64,000 nt of DNA from PALSA-1296 sp037143335 (GTDB taxonomy: Bacteria; Bacteroidota; Ignavibacteria; Palsa-1295), in NCBI GenBank assembly GCA_037143335.1, contig JBAWZA010000012.1:1-64000 (forward strand). Reading direction: 5' to 3'. The position numbers and the translations under genes are program-made. The notes under the pieces were generated by a model. The model was not told the DNA's origin. It searched no databases and was given only the letters and a program-made list of their open reading frames with translations. The stretch's first letter is position 1; each line of letters opens with the position of its first letter. Below are positions 1-9,175 of this stretch, one piece after another.

Positions 1-283
1 CTCCATCCATTGCGGCAAATGCTTGGTATGAGTTATCATCTTTTGCACATGATTCAATATAATGGCGAAGTGTATCATATTGTAGTTTATACTCCGAATA
101 ACTTTGGGGATGGTAACCACACCATGAATGCCAATTGATACAGGTCATATCAGACTCTTGTACCGACATGGGAACACCTACTTTTTGGTGAGTGGAAAAA
201 GAACCAATGCTTTGCCCATACGCCGACGCTGCGAAGAAAAATACTGTGCAGCTGATGATTGCGATATGAGATAATTTATTCAT
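1..283 (-). CDS. Secreted protein of unknown function, N-terminal part only
   Basis: An open frame begins at an ATG (complement of 281-283) and runs off the left edge, giving about 94 residues. The first ~22 residues form a clear signal peptide: MNKLSH, then a hydrophobic stretch (IAIISCTVFFFAASA) ending in AYGQ, so export by Sec is expected. The mature part seen has no motif I recognise; it is rich in aromatic residues, histidine and cysteine (for example CINWHSWCGYH), which could mean disulfides or metal binding, but that is a guess. It lies downstream of the M16 peptidase on the same strand, with a perfect hairpin between them. The C-terminus, where a sorting domain would sit, is outside the window. 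Confidence 0.6.
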   Translation of the reverse strand, partial: MNKLSHIAIISCTVFFFAASAYGQSIGSFSTHQKVGVPMSVQESDMTCINWHSWCGYHPQSYSEYKLQYDTLRHYIESCAKDDNSYQAFAAMDG

Positions 284-343
284 GTTCGTAGGCGACCCGC
301 ATCACGAGTTCGTGGTTTGTTTCATATATCTGCAACACTCTGA

Positions 344-360
344 GGCACGCGCAGCGTGCC
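344..360. repeat. Perfect 7-bp hairpin, similar to a second copy at 59441
   Basis: GGCACGC, loop GCA, GCGTGCC. It lies 8 nt past the stop of the M16 peptidase gene. No T run follows on either strand, so it is not a standard intrinsic terminator; it may protect a 3' end or be a small interspersed palindrome. A 19-nt stretch including it matches 59441-59459 at 16 of 19 positions. Confidence 0.45.
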
Positions 361-368
361 CATACGTC

Positions 369-1628
369 TTATTTCTTTGGTACTGTTTTCAGTACTACAC
401 AATGGTCTTGATCGAAATACTGTGAAAGTGAATGTACGCTGGGGATGTCTATACTTTGCAGTTTATCCATCTCAGTATTCACGAGGTTCGTATCCTTGCG
501 GTACGTGAATGCTTGTTGTAAATTATCATTCCGGTTTGAAAGAACTTGGAGGCTGTTGGCATGTCTCATTTGCAGACGATTTTTTGCGCGCTCAAGTTCT
601 TCACTTTGAATGCCTTCAGCAAAAACTTTTGCTAACTCCGAACAGAGTGCATTCTCTAATTTCTCAGGCTCAATTCCATTCTGGCAAATTGCCTCAAGGA
701 TGAATACTCCACTTTTATCGAATGCAAGATTATATGCACCGACACTCTTTGCTAACTGCTGGTCATAGATCAGACTCTTATAAAGCCGACTTGACCTTCC
801 GCGCGTGAGTAAGTCGGCAAGTACATCCAGCGCATGATCATCGCGCGAATAAATCGTTGCCGATTGAAACGCCAACGTTATCGAAGTTAGAGAGACAGCA
901 TCCTCAATCTCCACATCAGCTCTACTTTGTAGTGGAGTGACAATTTGCGTTGGTCGTTCGATTGATGGAAGGCTTGGAATCGAGCCGAAATAGGATTCGA
1001 TAAGTGCGCTCGTGCGATCAATATCAAAATCTCCAGAGATAGCTAACGATGCATTATTCGGTGCATACCACTTTTTATGGAATGCCTGTACTTCCTCGAG
1101 TGTCGCCTCGTTGAGGTGTTCCATTGAGCCAATGGTTGACCATTTGTAGCCGCTATCGGTATAAATATTTCGAAGAATTGTCTCGAAGGTGCGACCGTAG
1201 GGTTTATTATCGTAGCGTTGCTTCCGCTCCTCTTTTACGACGTTTCGTTGGTTCTCAAAATTTCTTTCGCTTACATCAAGGGAGAGCATTCTATCACTTT
1301 CAAGCCACAAGGCAAGCTCAAGTTGATTTGCTGGAAGAGTCTCGAAATAATTTGTTCGATCAAAACTTGTCGAAGCATTGAGCGTTCCACCCGCGCCTTG
1401 CACAAATTTGAAATGATCCGATTTTTTCACATTCGCTGATCCTTCGAACATGAGATGCTCGAAGAGATGGGCAAACCCCGTGCGATTGGGATCTTCATCT
1501 TTCGATCCAACATAATACCACAAGTTCACCCCAACAATAGGTTGATCTTGTGATGGTGATAAGATGACGTGCAGCCCGTTGGGTAGGTCGTATTCGGTAA
1601 ACGCAATTGTATTTTTAGCTTGGCTCAT
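369..1628 (-). CDS. M16 family zinc peptidase (insulinase/pitrilysin-like)
   Basis: A protein of about 419 residues from the ATG at 1628; a TTG four codons upstream is an alternative start. The inverted zinc motif HLFEH is at about residues 54-58 within FAHLFEHLMFEG, and the third ligand, a glutamate in NVVKEER, lies about 75 residues on, as expected for active M16 enzymes. Length fits a one-subunit M16B-type peptidase (two related ~200-residue halves); the second half ends in normal family-like sequence. No signal peptide is visible, so it is probably cytoplasmic or periplasmic by an unseen route. M16B enzymes often work with an inactive partner; none is visible in the window, though the neighbour is cut off. 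Family assignment is firm, substrate unknown. Confidence 0.9.
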   Translation of the reverse strand: MSQAKNTIAFTEYDLPNGLHVILSPSQDQPIVGVNLWYYVGSKDEDPNRTGFAHLFEHLMFEGSANVKKSDHFKFVQGAGGTLNASTSFDRTNYFETLPANQLELALWLESDRMLSLDVSERNFENQRNVVKEERKQRYDNKPYGRTFETILRNIYTDSGYKWSTIGSMEHLNEATLEEVQAFHKKWYAPNNASLAISGDFDIDRTSALIESYFGSIPSLPSIERPTQIVTPLQSRADVEIEDAVSLTSITLAFQSATIYSRDDHALDVLADLLTRGRSSRLYKSLIYDQQLAKSVGAYNLAFDKSGVFILEAICQNGIEPEKLENALCSELAKVFAEGIQSEELERAKNRLQMRHANSLQVLSNRNDNLQQAFTYRKDTNLVNTEMDKLQSIDIPSVHSLSQYFDQDHCVVLKTVPKK

Positions 1629-1793
1629 CTGATCGCTCAAATATTTTCTCCATCAATAACGTATCGCATCAAAAGATAGGTGCCGTAAGAAGTTCTGTTG
1701 ATTTTCCTATTCTCGGAATTTCCCAGTGTGTTCTGCTGCTGAGATTTCAACAGAGGAACATTTCAAGAATGTAATTGTTGCTTTGTACGTGAA

Positions 1794-4700
1794 GTGTTTG
1801 AACGATTGACTCTATTGAAAAAAATCTCACTACGTGACTCTGCATCCATACTTAATCGGATTGCATTTGTCATATCTATTTATTTCATACTCTCGCAGAT
1901 CGTCCACAGTGATGTGGAAGCATTTACCTCGTACACTGTTCAATTCGGCGGAGTACGAGGGTATAGTTATTTCCCGAACACACTCAACGTTCATGTGTTT
2001 GATACGATAAAATTTGTAGGCCCCTTTCATGACTTCCCAATTAATTCAACATCTCTCCCTTCTGGTGTATTACCGATAGGTCCTGATAGTACTGGTGATA
2101 CTCTGCGGTATGTCGTAACTCGTGAGGGAGAATACTACTATCAGAATAATCGATACGCAGCGATTGGTATGACGGGGATGTTCACAGCAACCTATCAACT
2201 TTATGGATTGTCGAATGAGGGTCGCGATTTCTTTCTGGGAATGCTGTACCCAAGTTACAATACAATTGCAACGCAACTAAGTGGTGCTGACTTTCAAGTG
2301 TTTGCGTTGGTGAATTCTCATTATGAGAACGATGTATTCGTCTCGTATTACGATAATGCCGGTGAGGGCTTTCCGGTAAAATATCATGTCGTTGCTGGTA
2401 ATGCTTTACAGATTCCGCTTGATATTCGGAAACTCCAAGTAGATACGAGTTTGGATGGTGCGTCGTACAAGTCGTGTCACATTACTTCGACATTACCAAT
2501 CTCGGTATATTATATGAGCGTCGGAACAAATTCCGGCGGTAGTTATCTTGCATTACCTGTTCTTTCACTCGGCAAAAATTATGTTGCGGCGTCCTACAAT
2601 GATAACCCAGGAGAAGGCTCTGCACTTGGGGCTGGACAATTTCTTCCCGTCAATTTTGAGTACGCCGGCGGTGAATTCCTTATCATCGGTACAGAGGCTG
2701 CAACAAGCGTGAAAATCACACCGATGACAACGACAGTGACTGGACACCCTGGTGTCAATACTGGGAAGCCCCACCCATTTACCATTCAACTTGGAAGGGG
2801 TCAATGTTATCTTGTTCGTTCAGATGGTCGAGAGTTCGATAATGATATGTCCGCTTCACTGATTGAAGCATCACATCCTGTAGCAGTCATCAGTGGACAC
2901 GAGGATGCTTTTTTAGGAGGTGTGGACGGAGGACTTAATGATAGTCGCGACCTGATGATCGAGCAGATGGTACCGATTGAGTATTGGGATAGCGCAGGTT
3001 ATGTCGCAATACCTTTACCTGCTGGATCACCACCTGGTGTTGATGGGATAGGTGATACGTATAGAATTTACTCTTATGATGCGACACTTGTGAAAGCGCA
3101 TTTAGACATTCAAGGTATTAGCGGGGGATTTGATATGCCAACTCAGCGACTCAGCGTTCCCCCTTCACAATTGGATGTTGCTGTTCCGGTAGAAGCGTAT
3201 AGCACCAATGGCAAGCGCATTCAATTAATGCAATACGATGAGAGGAGTGCTCCTGGAACACCTCCGTGGCCTGCCCCGAGTATGGTTACTATTATTCCGG
3301 TGTCGCGCTGGAAAAATGTATATTCATTTGGTGTCGCATCCCAAGAAGACCAAGTTTCCAATCAAGTTTGTCTGAGTGTGCTTGCACTTGATTTTTCTAA
3401 AATTAAGGTTTCGATGAACGGCGCTGCAGCAATTCCACTTTCAAGCTTATCTCGGATCGGCTCATTCAGTAATGTCTCTGGTCACTATCCTGGCTTGAAG
3501 GGAAGCCAATATCTGTTTACCTCCGGTAAGAACACGACAAGTTATTCACTTACTTCATCCGATCCCTTCATGGTGTATTGCAGTGGAATGCGTTGCTACC
3601 AAGCGAGTGGCGGAAGTGCGCTCGGAACACTTGACAATACAAATTTTTTCCAGGAATTTTCCTCTCCTGCAGGTATGCAGCTTAATACGGGTATTAGTCC
3701 CTCGTTCGTAATTGATACTCAATTGATGTGTGGCGGTTGGCATGTTTGTATTCGTGATACTGGTACCAGAGATCCTGGAATAAAGAGTATCGCCCTGTTG
3801 AATGATCCTGACGGAATCTACTGGAATACGCCAGCAAAAAGTAAGAACGTAACGTTCGATCAAAACTCTCCGGACCTTATTGCAGGTGAATTAAACCCTA
3901 ACTGGCATACAAACGAAAAATATTGTTTTGATGTCAGTTTCAAAACTGCCACGTCAGCAGCTTCGGCACCACTGGCTATTGTAGATAATTTTGGTAATGC
4001 AATGATTTTACGATTGGATAGGGCGGCGCCGACTATTAGCTTTTCCACATCGCCATCACTTTCTGCTCGACCCGATAGTATTGTGTTGCCAACTGGCAAA
4101 ATCGGAGAACAAATTTGCACCACGTTTACTTTAAAGAATACTGCATCAAAAGTTGGCAATGCGGTTGCTCTCAATTCAGTACTGCTTTCAAAGTCCGACC
4201 CAACATATTCATTTACTGCAACTCGCAGCTTCCCAACTTTACTCTATCCCGGAGACTCAGTTAACATCTTGGTTTGTTATACAGCAATTGATTCACTTCG
4301 CCATCAAGATACTCTGATTCTCAATACTGATTGTTTTGCACTGACTTCAACTCTTGACGCACACGGATCTACGGGGCTGATTTTTGCAAACGATCTCGAC
4401 TTTAAGTCCGTCACCGAAGGTGATTCGATCTGCAAAGCAGTTCAAATAACAAACGTAGGTTCATCGCCTTTTAGAATCACTGGTGCAGTGCTGAGCGACT
4501 CGATAAATTTTACGGTTATTAGCTCTTCGTTTCCCCGCAAGCTCGATGCCGGAGCTAGTGCTTATATTCAAGTTTGTTTTCAACCACTGAAAGCTGGTGA
4601 TTACTCGGCATCAATCATCTGGAAAAATGATCTTGAAGAATCGTTTAAGCACTCCGTGAAGGATCAAACAGTGATCGTTGGGAAGGCAGCTCCAAAAGCA

Positions 4701-4970
4701 GGAGTTGCTGATCAAACTACGGCTCTGAAAATAATTATTTCTCCAAACCCAGCAGATGGCAAAACGTTAACGGTGTCGTTGACAGATGCCGTAGGCGGCG
4801 AGCTTTCGATTTGTGATATTATGGGTAGAGAAGTATCTCGGGTTAAAATTCCAGAGGGTGTCCACCAAGTTCACATTCCAATCCTATCTGTGTCTAACGG
4901 TACATATTATTTAAGAATGAGGGATTCGGCACACGGATTAGTAAGTCAACCCTTCATGATTCGGCGATAG
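1794..4970 (+). CDS. Large T9SS-exported protein with cupredoxin-like and IgGFc-binding-type domains
   Basis: 1058 residues from a GTG start. A basic N-region followed by a hydrophobic stretch at ~23-38 is the signal peptide. Residues ~45-132 look like a cupredoxin fold (FPNTLNVHVFDTIKFVG, then HDFP and GEYYYQNNRYAAIGMTGMF), but of the usual copper ligands only H79 and M126/M129 are seen; the Cys and second His positions appear to be Gln and Tyr. Residues ~140-620 resemble the IgGFc-binding N-terminal domain common in Bacteroidota surface proteins (LPVLSLGKNYVAASY, then EFLIIGTEAATSVKITP). Two choice-of-anchor/ASPM-like beta domains follow at ~760-960, and the last ~85 residues (IISPNPADGKTLTVSL to the end) are a type A T9SS sorting domain. 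Likely a surface adhesin or structural protein; function unknown. Confidence 0.8.
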   Translation: MFERLTLLKKISLRDSASILNRIAFVISIYFILSQIVHSDVEAFTSYTVQFGGVRGYSYFPNTLNVHVFDTIKFVGPFHDFPINSTSLPSGVLPIGPDSTGDTLRYVVTREGEYYYQNNRYAAIGMTGMFTATYQLYGLSNEGRDFFLGMLYPSYNTIATQLSGADFQVFALVNSHYENDVFVSYYDNAGEGFPVKYHVVAGNALQIPLDIRKLQVDTSLDGASYKSCHITSTLPISVYYMSVGTNSGGSYLALPVLSLGKNYVAASYNDNPGEGSALGAGQFLPVNFEYAGGEFLIIGTEAATSVKITPMTTTVTGHPGVNTGKPHPFTIQLGRGQCYLVRSDGREFDNDMSASLIEASHPVAVISGHEDAFLGGVDGGLNDSRDLMIEQMVPIEYWDSAGYVAIPLPAGSPPGVDGIGDTYRIYSYDATLVKAHLDIQGISGGFDMPTQRLSVPPSQLDVAVPVEAYSTNGKRIQLMQYDERSAPGTPPWPAPSMVTIIPVSRWKNVYSFGVASQEDQVSNQVCLSVLALDFSKIKVSMNGAAAIPLSSLSRIGSFSNVSGHYPGLKGSQYLFTSGKNTTSYSLTSSDPFMVYCSGMRCYQASGGSALGTLDNTNFFQEFSSPAGMQLNTGISPSFVIDTQLMCGGWHVCIRDTGTRDPGIKSIALLNDPDGIYWNTPAKSKNVTFDQNSPDLIAGELNPNWHTNEKYCFDVSFKTATSAASAPLAIVDNFGNAMILRLDRAAPTISFSTSPSLSARPDSIVLPTGKIGEQICTTFTLKNTASKVGNAVALNSVLLSKSDPTYSFTATRSFPTLLYPGDSVNILVCYTAIDSLRHQDTLILNTDCFALTSTLDAHGSTGLIFANDLDFKSVTEGDSICKAVQITNVGSSPFRITGAVLSDSINFTVISSSFPRKLDAGASAYIQVCFQPLKAGDYSASIIWKNDLEESFKHSVKDQTVIVGKAAPKAGVADQTTALKIIISPNPADGKTLTVSLTDAVGGELSICDIMGREVSRVKIPEGVHQVHIPILSVSNGTYYLRMRDSAHGLVSQPFMIRR

Positions 4971-5034
4971 CTCTTACTTTTGAGCCTTTTTGTGTGCTTC
5001 TCTGTTTCCAATACACGAAAAATACGAAACAGAA

Positions 5035-5970
5035 TTGAAAATACTCATTACTGGCGGTGCCGGATTCATAGGATCTCATATAGCCGATGCATATATCCGC
5101 GAGGGACACTCCGTTGTCATCCTTGATAATCTGTCATCAGGCCGTATCGCCAATGTTCACCCTGATGCAAAGTTTGTTGAGGGCGATATCCGTGATCGCG
5201 ATTTGATTGATCGGCTGTTTGCTGAACATCGCTTTGATGTTGTGAATCATCAAGCTGCGCAAATGGATGTCCGCAAAAGCGTTGATGATCCGATCTTCGA
5301 TGCCGAAACAAATATTCTTGGCTCATTGAATTTACTGCAAGCTTCAAAAAAATATTCGGTACATAGATTTATTCTTGCTTCGACAGGTGGAGCAATTTAC
5401 GGAGAACAAGAATATTTTCCTGCGGATGAACTTCACCCCACAAATCCTGAATCGCCGTACGGAGTGGCAAAGCGAACGATCGAAATGTATCTTCACTACT
5501 TCAGCGTGGTTCACGGCATAAAGTACACCGCTTTCCGATACTCTAATGTGTATGGTCCTCGTCAAGATCCACATGGCGAAGCGGGGGTTGTCTCCATCTT
5601 CTCGAATGCACTCCGCTCTGGTAAACCGTGTACAATTTTCGGCGACGGAAAGCAGACGCGTGATTATGTTTTTGTAGCAGACGTCGTTCGAGCGCATATT
5701 AAGGCTCTTGATCTTGAAGCAGCTTCCGACACATACAATTTAAGCACTGCTATCGAAACTACCGTATCGCAACTGTATGCCTTGATCGCTGAGAGTCTTG
5801 GAAAGAATTCTACGGAGCCGAGGTATAGCTCAGCGAGAAAAGGGGAAGTACAGCGAAGCGTTTGCTCGTACCAAAAAGCATTTCACCATTTTGGCTGGCA
5901 ACCCGAAGTGAGTCTTCGCGATGGATTGCAACGTACACTTAGCTATTTCGAGGCTACACTATCAGCGTGA
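5035..5970 (+). CDS. NAD-dependent sugar epimerase/dehydratase (UDP-glucose 4-epimerase-like SDR)
   Basis: Start taken as the TTG at 5035, which puts the Rossmann strand at the N-terminus (MKILITGGAGFIGS), normal for this family; a TTG at 4990 would add 15 unsupported residues. The 311-residue protein has the GxxGxxG motif at 7-13, an STGG stretch at ~116 supplying the catalytic Ser/Thr, and the YxxxK pair Y142/K146 in SPYGVAK. RYSNVYGPRQDPHGEAG is typical of GalE-like extended SDRs. It would interconvert nucleotide sugars for surface polysaccharide or glycosylation. Its TGA overlaps the GTG of the next gene by 4 nt, so the two are probably translationally coupled. Substrate cannot be set from sequence alone. 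Confidence 0.87.
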   Translation: MKILITGGAGFIGSHIADAYIREGHSVVILDNLSSGRIANVHPDAKFVEGDIRDRDLIDRLFAEHRFDVVNHQAAQMDVRKSVDDPIFDAETNILGSLNLLQASKKYSVHRFILASTGGAIYGEQEYFPADELHPTNPESPYGVAKRTIEMYLHYFSVVHGIKYTAFRYSNVYGPRQDPHGEAGVVSIFSNALRSGKPCTIFGDGKQTRDYVFVADVVRAHIKALDLEAASDTYNLSTAIETTVSQLYALIAESLGKNSTEPRYSSARKGEVQRSVCSYQKAFHHFGWQPEVSLRDGLQRTLSYFEATLSA

Positions 5971-7712
5971 GACTAAACATATTGCTTGTTTTTTTTCTGC
6001 TGCTATTCGTAGGATGTGCGTCTATTCAACCACCGCCAGGCGGATCTTAGGATCAGACGCCCCCTCTACGTGACACGCTTTCCCCGCATCAGCGCGAACT
6101 CAATGTATCGCGTAAAGTGAAACTGCACTTCAGCTTCAAGCATGACATCGAACGCTCATCATTTATGTCATCGCTCTCGGTTACTCCGTACATCTCTGGT
6201 GTTGTAAAATATAATTGGTCGGGCTATGATGAAGTATCGGTTGAGTTACCAGAAGAACTGCGCGAGAATACGACCTACGTCGTCACGCTTGGCAAAGAAC
6301 TCAGAACCCGACGCGGTGCTCCGTTAACCGATCCGATGCAAATCGTTTTTTCAACTGGTGCGGTGATTGACACAGGACATATTTCCGGTACGATGCTCAC
6401 ACCACTGAGTCCCGGTGCTCCAACCGATTTGTCGAATGTTTCAATTTTTGCGTATGATATTTCCGCAAAATCAGTTGATACATTGCACGTGAATTTGGTG
6501 CGACCCGATTATATCACACAACCAAATGCTAAAGGAATATTCGAATTCCGTGCAATGAAGGTTGGGCATAGCTATCGCATTTTTGCATTGATTGATGAAT
6601 TCAGAAATAAAGTTTTTGATACTGGCATTGATGCGTATGGTGTTTCGAATAAGGATGTTATTCTCTCAGCACCAGAAGGAAGTGATATTCATATTCGTAT
6701 GGCTCCGAAATCGGATTCTGTTAAACCTATTCTTCAGGATTTCGACCCGGTCGATCAGTATCACCTTCGCGCGAAGTTTAGCAAGGCAGTGGATAGTCAG
6801 ACTGTCCGACGCGAGGTATTTAGTCTCAAGGATAGCCTTGGAATTCCTATTCCAATCCTAAGTGCATTCAGAGAAAATGTTGACCGTAAACCAGGCACGA
6901 TTATGCTTCTGCTTGCTTCTCCGATGAAAGAGGGCAAGAAATACTCGCTTGATGTTGATAAAAAGTCCGCCCACGATCTTGCAAGGAATCAGGTCAGCGA
7001 TTCGTCTCTAAGTATTACCCTTATGATGCCCAGCTTACGAGACACTTTCCCCCCGCCAAAATTTATCGGCTACGAATTTGCTGATAGTTCGAAGGGGATT
7101 GCGCAGGATCAGGAATTCCGAATCAGCTTTACTGATGCTGTAGACACTTCGTCGGTGAATGCGGGATTAACATTAGTAGATTCTGCAAGTAAGTTGGTTG
7201 CATTAAAGTACAGATGGATTGACGGATCAAAACTACGTGTCCATTCATTAGAAAAATTACCACCTCAAACCTTTTTTGCATTGAGTTTAAAAGGTAAATC
7301 CATCATCTCTCCCTTGCCTGAGTACGAATCAAAGTTTAAAGATACAACTTTTCGTCTCAGATTTTTTACCGGTGATGATCGCGAATTCGGCACGATAAGT
7401 GGTGAGGTGCAAATACTTGATCTGGGATTAGCAAGCGATCCGAATAAAGTCGTAATGCTTCAGTTGCTTTCGTCGGATGCGAACCAATCACGTTCAGTAA
7501 CTTTACCGACTGGTAAGCGTTCTTATATATTCGAGCATTTACCACGTGGGAAGTACCGGATTCGTGGTTGGGTGAGTACCGTAGGTGCAAAGGGATACGA
7601 CGATGGTTCTATCATACCATACCGCTTTGCAGCTCCGAGTGGCGACTACCCCGATGAAATTGATGTGCGACCACGATGGACTGTGGAAAAAATAAATTTT
7701 GATATAAAATAA
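5967..7712 (+). CDS. Ig-like domain lipoprotein, interrupted by an in-frame TAG after the signal peptide
   Basis: A GTG at 5967 overlaps the stop of the epimerase and opens a textbook lipoprotein signal (VRLNILLVFFLLLFVGC, lipidated Cys at residue 17) followed by SIQPPPGGS; then TAG at 6048-6050, then DQTPP in the same frame. The frame stays open from there to 7712. The family of Bacteroidota lipoproteins with an N-terminal bacterial Ig-like (Big_5) domain typically has a GGPxDxTPP linker, so the stop falls inside a conserved linker. The body has an Ig-like domain at the front, repeats of similar beta domains, and no catalytic motif. Without read-through, internal starts (GTG 6117, ATG 6165) would give a protein lacking its signal. 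Either a recent nonsense mutation, an assembly error, or suppression. Confidence 0.75.
6048..6050 (+). other. In-frame amber codon inside the lipoprotein gene
   Basis: Codon 28 counted from the GTG at 5967 is TAG. A single base change to GAG or AAG would restore the family-like GGS(E/K)DQTPP linker. TAG is a normal stop elsewhere here (genes ending at 4970, 19558, 42554, 49644 and 59410), so code change is unlikely. Confidence 0.85.
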
Positions 7713-7717
7713 TACCG

Positions 7718-9175
7718 ATGGAGAACCGTACTCAACTCAAGCGAGCACTGACACTCTACCCGACGACCGCAATTGTCATTGGGTCAGTTGTTGGTTCGGG
7801 CATATTTGTCGTGCCCGTGAGTATGGCGCAACAGCTCGGTAGCGCACCACTGCTTCTTGGTGTATGGGTTTTGACGGGAATCATCACCATGATGGGTGCG
7901 ATGACATCGTGCGAGCTTTCAGGGCAGATGCCAAGAACTGGTGGGTTGTATGAATACTTCAGAGAAATCTACGGCGAGAAAACGAGTTTTCTATATGGCT
8001 GGGCAAATTTCATGATCGCAGGCTCTGGTGCGATTGCCGCGATAGCAATTATTTTTGCAAAATATTTCGGAGAGTTCGTTGCGTTACCGCATTTGAGTGA
8101 GGCATGGGAAAAAATATCACTTCACCTACCATTACTTGGCGATATTTTCCCGTTTGAAAATATCGGCGGAAAATCTGTTGCAGGACTTATCATTGTGTTC
8201 TTGACCTACATTAATATCCGCGGCGTAAAGTTAGGCGCGACACTACAAAGCATCTCAACGACTTCGAAAGTGATTGCATTGCTCATCGTAACTGGCGTTG
8301 CGTTTATTGCTGGCTCACATATTGGTTCAATTGCGAACTGGTCAGGAGTAACAGAGGCAGGGAATTCATTATCTGGTTGGACGCTCATCGGCGCGATAGG
8401 CACGGCAATCACTGGAGCTTTTTGGGCGTATGATGGATGGGGGAATGTTGCCTACATCGGCGGCGAAGTGAAGGACCCCGCGAAGACACTGCCGAGGGCT
8501 ATCATTCTTGGCACATTGATTTTTATTTGTCTGTACTTACTCATCAATCTTGCATACCTTTATATTTTCCCGATAAGCAAATTGGCGGTTGTCCCTGATG
8601 ATCGACTCGCATCCGAGATGGTCACATCCGTAATCGGCGGAGTTGGTGGCGCACTTGTGGCCGCCTTGATTATGCTTTCGACGTTTGATACGACTAACTC
8701 CTCGATACTCACAAATGCTCGAGTATATTATGCGATGGGGAAAGACCGAGTATTTGCTAGGCAGGCAGGGAAGGTTCATGCGAAGTATCAGACTCCATAC
8801 ATTGCACTATTGCTGCAAGGCTTGTGGGCATTAGTTCTATTATTCTCTGGTTCGTTTGGTTTGATACTTGATATGTATGTGTTTGTAAATTGGGTGTTGT
8901 ATGTCTTGATGGCACTCGGAGTCTTTATACTTCGCAGGCGCGAACCGAATCGTGAGCGACCGTTCAAAGTGCCAGGGTATCCATTTGTGCCGGGACTTTT
9001 TGTACTCTTCGCAACGCTCTATGTTGTCGTCACCTTGGTGAAAGATGTAAACACCTATACTGGGCAGCAACCACTGATTCCGAGTTTGACAGGACTTGTC
9101 CTTGTCTTTGCAGGATTACCTTTTTATTATTTTTGGAAGTATCAGTTCAAAAACGAAACGAAAGATTCGAAGTGA
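7718..9175 (+). CDS. APC-family amino-acid permease
   Basis: 485 residues with about 12 hydrophobic membrane segments across its length. The first segment carries the APC signature IVIGSVVGSGIFVVP (the unwound GSGIF substrate-binding loop), and the protein has the usual glutamate-containing CELSGQMPRTGGLYEY and the FWAYDGWGNVAYIGGEVKDP loop of the L-type/amino-acid exchanger branch. It should move amino acids across the inner membrane, by symport or exchange. It follows the interrupted lipoprotein gene by 5 nt, and its TGA overlaps the likely GTG of the next gene, so it is in the middle of an operon. The amino acid carried is not predictable from sequence. Confidence 0.9.
   Translation: MENRTQLKRALTLYPTTAIVIGSVVGSGIFVVPVSMAQQLGSAPLLLGVWVLTGIITMMGAMTSCELSGQMPRTGGLYEYFREIYGEKTSFLYGWANFMIAGSGAIAAIAIIFAKYFGEFVALPHLSEAWEKISLHLPLLGDIFPFENIGGKSVAGLIIVFLTYINIRGVKLGATLQSISTTSKVIALLIVTGVAFIAGSHIGSIANWSGVTEAGNSLSGWTLIGAIGTAITGAFWAYDGWGNVAYIGGEVKDPAKTLPRAIILGTLIFICLYLLINLAYLYIFPISKLAVVPDDRLASEMVTSVIGGVGGALVAALIMLSTFDTTNSSILTNARVYYAMGKDRVFARQAGKVHAKYQTPYIALLLQGLWALVLLFSGSFGLILDMYVFVNWVLYVLMALGVFILRRREPNRERPFKVPGYPFVPGLFVLFATLYVVVTLVKDVNTYTGQQPLIPSLTGLVLVFAGLPFYYFWKYQFKNETKDSK

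Noticed and set aside
5967..6120. TAG as a sense codon in this genome
   Set aside because: TAG ends many well-defined genes in the window, so a general change of code is excluded.
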